Shown here: piece by piece, positions 8,440 through 15,059 of the stretch | Numbering within the stretch: the stretch's first letter is position 1 | How the letters are laid out: every line of letters starts with the position of its first letter | Assembly: GCA_902984215.1 (NCBI GenBank) | Contig: CADWAF010000720.1 | Coordinates: 1 to 15,059, forward strand | Direction: 5' to 3' | Length of the DNA: 15,059 bases | From: Willaertia magna | Taxonomy: Eukaryota > Heterolobosea > Eutetramitea > Acrasida > Naegleriidae | Notes under the pieces: model-generated | The model's database searches: none | What the model saw: the letters and a program-made list of their open reading frames with translations, nothing else | What the model was told of the DNA's origin: nothing | Made by a program: the position numbers and the translations under genes

Positions 8440-8836
8440 GCTTTTTTGAATTTTTACAAGAGTTAAAAGCTTAAGCATCAAGAATAATAGTGGTATTCCT
8501 TTTTGTTTCTTCTGATATTAATGAGGAATTCTTTTGGTTTAAAAACGAGAAATTAATAGATAATATTCGAGGTTTTATTTTAAAGGAATTAAGAAAAGAA
8601 TTAAAGGTAAATTATTTAGGACAGTTAAACCATAACAAGGAATAATAAAATAAGCATTTCATTTTATGGAATCAATATATGTTCTCATATTTTAAACAAT
8701 GTTTAGCTTTTGCTCATATCTATAAGGCTCAAATCCTCAGGGAAATAGATAAAGATTATTGGATATGTTTTACATGTAAATGCAAAGCCAATTGAGAACA
8801 TATTTCCATTCACTGCTTAATATACACCTTTGAAAA
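8382..8836 (+). repeat. Pair of 23-bp near-identical direct repeats
   Basis: The 23-mers at 8382-8404 and 8814-8836 both begin tgcttaatatacac and end ttgaaaa. They differ at two adjacent bases in the middle (tc versus ct). They are 432 bp apart, a multiple of three, and in one shared frame both read CLIYT(L/F)E. They bracket the inverted repeat and the first half of the second degenerate frame. They may be an internal duplication of the unknown element. Confidence 0.7.
8402..8508. repeat. Inverted repeat, about 44-bp arms with a 19-nt spacer
   Basis: The left arm (8402-8445) and right arm (8465-8508) are reverse complements with about three mismatches. The innermost 22 or so bases, including gatgcttaagc on the left, are perfect. 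The spacer is 8446-8464. The left arm lies within a broken reading frame. RNA from either strand could form a long hairpin. It may be an inverted duplication from rearrangement, or the paired ends of a collapsed mobile element. Confidence 0.85.
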
Positions 8837-9237
8837 ATCCAAATTATATAAAGACTGGAATGAAAATTTGCCTTTTAATTTAAGACTTTACCGTGACCTA
8901 AATCCTACTGATCCCAGTTTACAGCTTAACTCCAATCTTCCAAAGAATAGAGAATCAATACTCGGTCCTTTTGGTGCCCCAAGACCTTGTTTCAGTAGTT
9001 AAACCGTCTCTATTCATCATGCAAAGTAATGGAATCATTCTAAACAAAGACCTTCCCTTAGACATGCCCTTCAACGACTACGCACAAACAATCTATACAC
9101 ATTTCTATAACTATGTTGAAAGATGCTATAAAAATGCTGACTGGAATAATAAGGCTTTTGCTAGAAAATGCAGAAAAAGCAAATCATACAAACCAACGAA
9201 CTGTATGGCTCTGGATTTAACGAATATTACCAATTAG
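8475..9237 (+). pseudogene. Unrecognised decayed element, partly GC-richer
   Basis: A single frame stays protein-like from 8475 to 9002 across TAA TAA (8643-8648) and TGA (8793-8795). Segments include VSSDINEEFFWFKNEKLIDN, then QCLAFAHIYKAQILREIDKD, then WICFTCKCKAN and TFEKSKLYKDWNENLPFNLR. A one-base shift near 8960-9000 moves coding character to the frame ending at 9237 (MPFNDYAQTIYTHFYNYVER, then DWNNKAFARKCRK). The Cys pattern CFTCKC...EH...HC could be a former zinc-binding cluster. From about 8840 to 9150 the sequence is visibly richer in C and G than all its neighbours. No reverse transcriptase, integrase or transposase motif is recognisable. A dead mobile element or transferred gene is the best guess. 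Confidence 0.4.
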
Positions 9238-9628
9238 GGTTGGGTCACAAATCAGACGTTTTTACTTTTACAAGAATTGTAATACAAACAACGGTTAAAT
9301 ATATTTACAAAACACATAATCATTATACAATTTTACAAGATATTGATAATAATTTTTATATTTCTGGAAATAATTATATTGAAAAATTGGGAATTAAAAA
9401 AATTGATAAGAATAAAAATTGTTTAACAAAGTTTACAAAATTAGATTATTTAAAAAGCGAAGGAAGTTTAATTATTTATTTGATAATTTATTTATTTTAA
9501 AAAGTGACAAAGAAATACAACAAGAAGAAGTCACTAACAATGACGAAGAAAATCGATTGGGATTAAGTTCTTTCCACAAAATGAAAAGAAAACAATTTGC
9601 AGATATTTATTTTAGATTTTTAGTTTAA
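9168..9628 (+). pseudogene. Truncated RCC1 (possibly RCC1-BTB) remnant
   Basis: Residues from NELYGSGFNEYYQLGLGHKS match one RCC1 blade (x-Y-G-x-G-x-N-x-x-x-Q-L-G-x-G). A second blade is suggested by DNNFYISGNNYIEKLG. The frame closes at 9498-9500 (YLF, TAA) without further blades. Coding character appears to move to another frame (from about 9455) that runs through SDKEIQQEEV and ends KQFADIYFRFLV at 9628, which recalls the opening of a BTB/POZ domain. The 5' end merges into the preceding unrecognised element with no start of its own. Intact RCC1 proteins need about seven blades, so this is a fragment. It converges with the intact RCC1-like gene ending at 9653. The BTB suggestion is weak. 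Confidence 0.5.
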
Positions 9629-9652
9629 AATTGTAAATATTTTTTAAACATA

Positions 9653-11086
9653 TTATTTCCAATCTAATAAATTTTTACAATTTAAATCAATATCTGAAAA
9701 TGGTGCATTTTCTTCACTTTCATTCATTACAATTCTTTTACAACAACAATCAACCATTTTCTTTAAATTATTTAACATATATTCATTTAATAAATTTACC
9801 ATCCCCACTAATACACCATAAACATTTGAACCAACAACAACATCCAATACTTGTTCTCTTAAATTTGTAAATAATTCTTTGTCAATTTCCTTTAAATGAA
9901 ATGTTTCATTTGTAAAGTAATTTCCTCTCATTCCTCCCAACCAAATATTTCTTTTTAAGTTATCTACAAATATCATGCTTGAAAATCCACCATAAATGGA
10001 AATTTCTCCTTTACTGTACTTATTATCGCGTTCTTTTTCTTCTTCTTTTAACACAGTTGTATTAATGATATTGACAGATGTCCTTTCATTAATTTCCTTT
10101 AAATTATTTTTCTTTTGCAATATTGATTGAATTAATTTAACTTTACCATTTGTCATAGTTGTATCATTAGTTAAAGAACCTCCTAATGAATCACCAAAAT
10201 AACCAAAAATATAAATATCTAAAGAGTTTGAAATGATAACTGATAAATGACTTAAACGAACAGCAAAAGCATTTAAAATTGTTGATCCATTAAGAAAAGA
10301 TAAATCTCCAACTAATTTTGTTAACTCATTTGAAGGGCCATCCTTAATTAATTGTCCATATTCATTATCTCCATAAACAAATAATTCATTCTTATTTGTT
10401 AAAACTAATAAATGTCCATAACCAGCTGAAATATTTTTTACAATAACATTATCATTTACGTCATTAATTACGTTATCATTTACGTTATTATTTTTAAAGT
10501 TTATTTTTGTAAAGTCATGTTTTAAATCATCTATAAATTTACCGCAATACCAAATTTCCTTGTTATTTACAACAATAACTGTAGAATAAGTTCCACAACA
10601 TGCATGTGTAATTTCAAGTTGACCATTTCTTTCATTAATTGTTTTATTAATACTTTCATTAATTGTTTTAAACACATTAGTTGTATCAATTAACTTTAAT
10701 TTTTCTATTTTACCCCCACTATTCACTCCCAATTGGCCATTATCTGCACTTCCATGGCCATAAATTAAATTATTTTCTAAAATTACAATTAAATGAAAAT
10801 AACCAGCCAAAAAAAATTTTATTGGAATATTTAAAGGTGGATTGTCAATTGCAATAATTGTTGTTGATATTTCTGGATTTAATTTTTTACGAGTTCCATT
10901 ATTAGTATTCACTGAATGAATTTTATAAATTTCATTCATTTCGTTTGCAAAACAAACATTTTCTCCCATACTTGTAATTTTTACAATTTTATGGTTGTGT
11001 TGAATTTTATGAATAGCATTATTACTGGAAGAGTAGCAGTAAAGTTTTTCATTAAAAAAGTTTTGGTGTTTTGTTGTGAATGACAT
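9653..11086 (-). CDS. RCC1-like beta-propeller protein
   Basis: The 477-residue product contains RCC1-type blades: LIYGHGSADNGQLGVN (107-122), EIWYCGKF (177-184), AGYGHLLVLTNKNELFVYGD (221-240) running into NEYGQL, IYIFGYFGDSLGGSL (291-305), and IYGGFSSMIFVDNLKRNIWL further on. The blades are divergent and separated by Asn/Lys-rich loops, including a short VNDN/INDV tandem near 200-216. The C-terminal 60 residues (from about 415) are helical and Cys-rich (DCCCKR) and do not look like blades. RCC1-like domains serve as protein-binding scaffolds or exchange factors; the substrate cannot be told here. No signal peptide is seen. The start is the first ATG after a poly-A-rich leader (poly-T on the plus strand), and no intron is needed. 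Confidence 0.75.
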   Translation of the reverse strand: MSFTTKHQNFFNEKLYCYSSSNNAIHKIQHNHKIVKITSMGENVCFANEMNEIYKIHSVNTNNGTRKKLNPEISTTIIAIDNPPLNIPIKFFLAGYFHLIVILENNLIYGHGSADNGQLGVNSGGKIEKLKLIDTTNVFKTINESINKTINERNGQLEITHACCGTYSTVIVVNNKEIWYCGKFIDDLKHDFTKINFKNNNVNDNVINDVNDNVIVKNISAGYGHLLVLTNKNELFVYGDNEYGQLIKDGPSNELTKLVGDLSFLNGSTILNAFAVRLSHLSVIISNSLDIYIFGYFGDSLGGSLTNDTTMTNGKVKLIQSILQKKNNLKEINERTSVNIINTTVLKEEEKERDNKYSKGEISIYGGFSSMIFVDNLKRNIWLGGMRGNYFTNETFHLKEIDKELFTNLREQVLDVVVGSNVYGVLVGMVNLLNEYMLNNLKKMVDCCCKRIVMNESEENAPFSDIDLNCKNLLDWK

Positions 11087-11768
11087 TTTTTTTTTTAATT
11101 TTTTTATTTTGAAATTTTCCTTCTTGATTTGACTTTACAAAAAAATTAACAAAAAAAAAATTAAGATGCGTTATTACAATTAAAACAATAATAATTAAAG
11201 CATCATTTATTATTTCTTCTGCTTTATTATTATTAAGCATTTTTCAGTTTTTGTTTTATCCATCATTCTAAGTTCTCGATTTTTCATTGCAAGGACCTTC
11301 TTGTTAGGCTTCTACAAGTGACAGCTCCACAAACGGACAGTTACTTCTTTTATATTTATGATAATAGAGGTGATAATTTATTGAAACTCATGATTTAAAT
11401 GTTTTACAATTAAGTAACAGTGATACTTTTAGAAGAGTTTAAAATAAAATTTTGTTTTTTTAACAAGTTGTGACATTATTAAAATGAATTTTTTTTTACA
11501 AATCTAATGTTTGCTTTGTGCCCTATTCACACAATAAATTATTCTACACTGTCACTCTCATCACATAAGGTGCCTTAGTTTGAAGAGGTAAAATTTTCAG
11601 GCAACTATTAAGGATTGGTAGGGTTGGTTCTTTAAAAATCTTAATAATATGTCTCGGTTGATATAATTCTTTTAACATTAACTGTTATGTTATTCTTATT
11701 TGTTTAAAAATATTTTCCTTATTTTAAATATTTTAAAGTGTCATGTTGAGGAATGGTAGAATACCTTT
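11087..11768. other. Non-coding AT-rich spacer, no gene supported
   Basis: The first part is the homopolymer-rich upstream region of the RCC1-like gene. A 62-codon minus-strand frame (11052-11240) overlaps that gene's start and is low complexity, so I do not call it. The remaining stretch to 11768 shows no blade, sensor or transposon-like frame and no tRNA or rRNA pattern. Bases about 11500-11640 are slightly less AT-rich, but nothing there is recognisable. Confidence 0.5.
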
Positions 11769-13440
11769 TCATCTTCTACTATTTGAACTATTTATAATTA
11801 CTCCACGATTATTTAATGTTGTCCCGTTGATGTTTGCAATCAATTTAAGAAATTTTAATGAAGATTCAAGAGCAACTTGACTGACACTTTTAATCCTTGT
11901 GTCAGATGAATCAGATGTAATTGTAATTTGATATTCATCTACAGATAGTACTTGAAAATTAGCTTGAATAGTTTTTGATACTGAACTTAGTCCCGAAGAT
12001 ATCTTTGAAAATAGATGTGTTATTTCTTCACCAGTGAAATCCTTCGTAAAGTTTGTTAGATGAATTCTTATGATGGAACAATTCTTCAAAGATAAACCAA
12101 TCTTAAATAGTGAATTTGCATCAGTATTTTTTAATTGTTGTTTTGAATGATTGGAACTACCAACAGAATGCATCATTTGGTTGTTTGAAGCGCTTGCATT
12201 CGAACCTGTCTCATCGACTTCATATCCAGTTGCATTCCTACCATTTTCACCCGTTAGATTCTGCAATTGTAGGAATACACTTTCTGGAACAAAGGATTTA
12301 ATTTCATTTAACCAAACAGTCATTTCTCTAAGGTAGAGGAAGATGTTGTCAACTTCCTTAAATGTGCTAGAAATGAAATTTACCTTGTCAAATTCCATCA
12401 ACTTGATTTTCATAAATTGTTGTTCCAATTGACCCAAACGCGAGGTAGTAAAATGTCCAATTAAAACTGCTGCAAAAATACCCACAATAGCTACAGCAAC
12501 AGCAACTCCTACTGTAATACCAGTTGAAATATTAATACTTTCTTCAATTTCGCCTGTCTCGACCACAATGAACAAATTCCAAGCCATATTTTCAATCGTA
12601 TATAAGTCTATAAAGATTGTATATGCAACTCCCATACTGCTTATTTTAAATGAAGTAGGGGTATTTGAAAGATTTTTGTAGTTTTCGGCAATTTGTTTCA
12701 TTAGAGAACCTGCATTTCTATCTTGTAATTCAAAGACTGAAACTCTTGATGTTGGATTAATAGCTGTAGTATTGATACTCCCACCAATTACCAAATTATT
12801 TGTTTCTGCCACAATCACGTAACCGGTATTCATTAAGTGCAATCGTTTCAAAAATTCTTGAACAGCCTGTAATGAAATATTTACTTTTACAATACCCAAT
12901 ACTTTTTTCACCCCCAAACCACTTGCATAAAGAATTGGATCAAAAATTTTAGCAGAATAATACAGTGTATATGCGCCTGATAAAGAATAATATGGTGTTC
13001 CAAATACAGAATCTCTTCCAAGAGAATCCATTAATTTGAAACTTGCTGTCCAAAAGGATTGCTGTGTGGAATTGAAAAACGAATAGTGTCTAATAGTACT
13101 GGGGATGATAGTGTTTGTGGTAGAATTGATTGAATAGCTGCCTATTTGGGTATTGAAAGAAAGAGTTGAATTTGGAGGATTCAACACAACCCCTTTTAGT
13201 TCCTCGGTCATGTAAAGTCCAAGACCGAAAGAATTTACTAGTAAGTGTTTTTTCATTAAGTACTTAGATATCATTTCTAAAGAGATATTGCTAACTAGAC
13301 CAATATTGTAATCATAGGCGACTTCTTGTCCTACCTGAATGAATGGATTAAAATATGCATCCATTTCAGCAAACACAAAATCACCAAAAGTATGCATTAA
13401 ACGGGTTGTCATGTCGCCTAATGCATTTCTAGCACCAAAA
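11769..13440 (-). pseudogene. Receptor unit A: Cache-like sensor, TM helix, cyclase-like domain, truncated
   Basis: The unit runs from FGARNALGDMTTRL (at 13440) to LNNRGV (at 11801), then a short foreign tail IINSSNSRR and stop. In order it has a long extracellular region of double-Cache type (helix, then YYS/LYYSAK and VLGIVKVNISL strands), a TM helix (GVAVAVAIVGIFAAVLIG), an amphipathic linker (LREMTVWLNEIKSFVPESV) and a domain of about 100 residues resembling a class III nucleotide cyclase. In the last, the metal-binding D-I-x-G-F-T strand reads RIHLTNFT, so an essential Asp is missing and catalysis is unlikely. No TM helix precedes the sensor. The frame is open and fused in frame to unit B. 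It is the end of an array broken at 11801. Pseudogene is the cautious call; an expressed open fragment is possible. Confidence 0.6.
11770..11800. repeat. 31-bp direct repeat, copy at the receptor breakpoint
   Basis: This block is identical to window bases 1-31. On its right it touches, at 11801, the point where receptor homology begins. On the minus strand the receptor reading frame runs NNRGV and then into this repeat, ending after about nine foreign residues at the TGA just beyond. It therefore marks a rearrangement or assembly junction. Confidence 0.85.
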
Positions 13441-15059
13441 ACTCCACGATTATTTAATGTTGTCTCGTTGATATTTGCAATCAATTTAAGAAATTTTAAT
13501 GAAGATTCAAGAGCAACTTGACTGACACTTTTAATCCTTGTGTCAGATGAATCAAATGTAATTGTAATTTGATATTCATCTACAGATAGTACTTGAAAAT
13601 TAGCTTGAATAGTTTTTGATACTGAACTTAGTCCCGAAGATATCTTTGAAAATAGATGTGTTATTTCTTCACCAGTGAAATCCTTCGTAAAGTTTGTCAG
13701 ATGAATTCTTATGATGGAACAATTCTTCAAAGATAAACCAATCTTAAATAGTGAATTTGCATCAGTATTTTTTAATTGTAGTTTTGAATGATTGGAACTA
13801 CCAACAGAATGCATCATTTGGTTGTTTGAAGCGCTTGCATTCGAACCTGTCTCATCGACTTCATATCCAGTTGCATTCCTACCATTTTCACCCGTTAGAT
13901 TCTGCAATTGTAAGAATACACTTTCTGGAAGGAAAGATTTAATTTCATTCAGCCAAACAGTCATTTCTCTAAGGTAAAGAAAGATATTGTCAACTTCTTT
14001 GAACATGCTGGAAACGAAATCTACCTTGTCAAATTCCATCATCTTAATTTTCATAAATTGTTGTTCGAGTTGACCCAAACGCGAGGTAGTAAAATGTCCA
14101 ATTAAAACTGCAACTAAAACTCCCACAATGGCTACAGCAACAGCAACTCCTACTGTAGCCCCAGTTGAAATATTAATACTTTCTTCAATTTCTCCAGTCT
14201 CAATTACAATGAATAAATTCCAAGCTATATTCTCAATGGTATAGAGATCTCTGAATAGATTGTATATGCAACTCCCATACTGCTTGTTTTAAATGAAGTA
14301 GGGGTATTTGAAAGATTTTTGTAGTTTTCGGCAATTTGTTTCATTAGAGCTCCAGCATTTCTATCTTGTAATTCAAAGACCGAAACTCTTGATGCTGGAT
14401 TAATAGCAGTAGTATTGATACTTCCACCAATCACCAAGTCATTTGTTTCTGCCACAATCACGTAACCGGTATTCATTAAGTGCAATCGTTTCAAAAATTC
14501 TTGAACCCCTAAACCACTGGCATAAAGAATTGGATCAAAAATTTTAGCAGAATAATACAGTGTGTATGCGCCTGATAGAGAATAATATGGTGCTCCCAAA
14601 ATAGAATCTCTTCCAAGAGAGTCCATTAATTTAAAACTTTCTGTCCAAAATGATTGCTTTGTGGAATTGAATAGTGAATAATATTTAATAGTACTTGGGA
14701 TGAGAGTGTTGGTGGTAGAGTTGATTGAATAGGTGGTCATCCTTGTATCATGCTTTGTTTGTGTATTGAAAGAAAGACTTCCATTTTGGGTTTGTCCATT
14801 CGCCACAAGTACCTTTAATTCATCAGTCATATAAAGTCCAATACCGAAAGAATTTACTAGTAAATGTTTTTTCATCAAGTACTTAGAGTACATGTCTAAA
14901 GAAATATTACTAACGAGACCAATATTGTAATCATAGGCGACTTCTTGTACTACCTGAATGAATGGATCAAAATGTGCATCCATTTCAGCAAACACAAACT
15001 CGCCAAATGTATGCATTAAACGGGTTGTCATGTCACCTAATGCATTTCTAGCACCAAAA
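11801..15059 (-). repeat. Tandem array of receptor units (period 1641 bp, then 1619 bp)
   Basis: Equivalent points repeat at fixed spacing. The ctccacgatt block is at 11801 and 13442 (1641 bp, exactly 547 codons), and the agcaccaaaa block ends at 13440 and at 15059 (1619 bp). The 22-bp shortening equals the 48-bp loss plus the 24-bp and 2-bp gains in unit B. The cyclase-like ends are nearly identical (about five differences over the first 385 bp by eye), while the sensor halves differ more and carry indels. Confidence 0.9.
13441..15059 (-). pseudogene. Receptor unit B: tandem copy with frameshift and deletion, cut by the window end
   Basis: This unit parallels unit A: GARNALGDMTTRL sensor start at the window edge, sensor core, TM helix (GVAVAVAIVGVLVAVLIG), linker and cyclase-like domain ending LNNRGV at 13441. 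Relative to unit A it lacks 48 bp near 14505, removing KKVLGIVKVNISLQAV, a core sensor strand. It gains about 24 bp near the TQTKHDTR region. It also carries two extra bases at about 14251-14258 that close the frame at TAG (14225-14227). Beyond the shift the frame is open again through the TM helix and into unit A. The frameshift and lost strand argue against a working sensor. The 5' part of the gene lies outside the window. Confidence 0.65.

Noticed and set aside
8382..8836. CRISPR-like array
   Set aside because: Only two direct repeats, 432 bp apart, in eukaryotic-type DNA; no regular spacing or further copies.
8475..9237. Reverse transcriptase, integrase or transposase gene
   Set aside because: No YxDD, DDE/DDD spacing or other catalytic motif is visible in the surviving frames, so the element type is left unnamed.
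11052..11240. 62-codon minus-strand frame upstream of the RCC1-like gene
   Set aside because: It overlaps the RCC1 start, is low complexity from homopolymer DNA, and has no recognisable motif.
11087..11768. tRNA or other structured RNA gene in the spacer
   Set aside because: I could not find a cloverleaf pattern with conserved arms; a covariance-model scan would be needed to go further.
12110..13977. Plus-strand frames repeated in both receptor units (12110-12336, 13339-13521 and 13751-13977)
   Set aside because: They recur only because the units are duplicated; they lie opposite the receptor frame and have no features of their own.

Overview
The window looks like nuclear DNA of a very AT-rich, free-living amoeboid or flagellate protist. 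The best guess is a heterolobosean of the Naegleria/Willaertia kind, from the gene repertoire and the low GC. The signs are: mostly intronless genes packed on both strands; two tiny introns (52 and 56 bp, GT...AG) in one gene; the standard stop codons TAA, TAG and TGA; Asn/Lys/Ile-rich proteins; and a large receptor with a Cache-like sensor, a transmembrane helix and a cyclase-like domain, a type amplified in Naegleria relatives. The organism call is inference; another AT-rich amoeba cannot be excluded.

Layout. 223-1347 (+) encodes a secreted or type II membrane protein with a Tyr/Gly/Ala-rich tract. 1602-2204 (+) encodes a small RWP-RK-like DNA-binding protein. 2242-3534 (-) encodes a protein with a permuted NlpC/P60 (LRAT-like) fold whose expected catalytic Cys reads as Ser. 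3503-4774 (+) encodes a DH-PH-type Rho guanine nucleotide exchange factor; its 5' end overlaps the preceding divergent gene. 4843-7623 (-) is a three-exon Na+/H+ exchanger of 890 residues that keeps the SAVDP, YGGVRG and LLPPI signatures but has Gly where an Asp is normally conserved.

7624-9640 is a gene graveyard. It holds an NHL-repeat remnant (-), two broken frames of an unrecognised, locally GC-richer element (+) with a 44-bp inverted repeat, and a truncated RCC1 (possibly RCC1-BTB) remnant (+). An intact RCC1-like propeller gene follows at 9653-11086 (-), then about 680 bp of non-coding sequence.

11801-15059 (-) is an in-frame tandem array of a receptor segment (Cache-like sensor, TM helix, linker, degenerate class III cyclase-like domain). 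The repeat period is 1641 bp between the two units. The outer unit carries a frameshift and a 48-bp loss. Both ends of the window fall at repeat boundaries: base 15059 stops exactly at a unit junction, and bases 1-31 duplicate 11770-11800. The window is therefore probably a whole assembly contig cut at unresolved repeats.

The genes do not form an obvious pathway. Shared themes are signalling (DH-PH, receptor) and repeat-propeller proteins (RCC1, NHL). The items most worth following are the receptor array and the unrecognised degenerate element at 8221-9237. I found no convincing new, intact multi-gene system.
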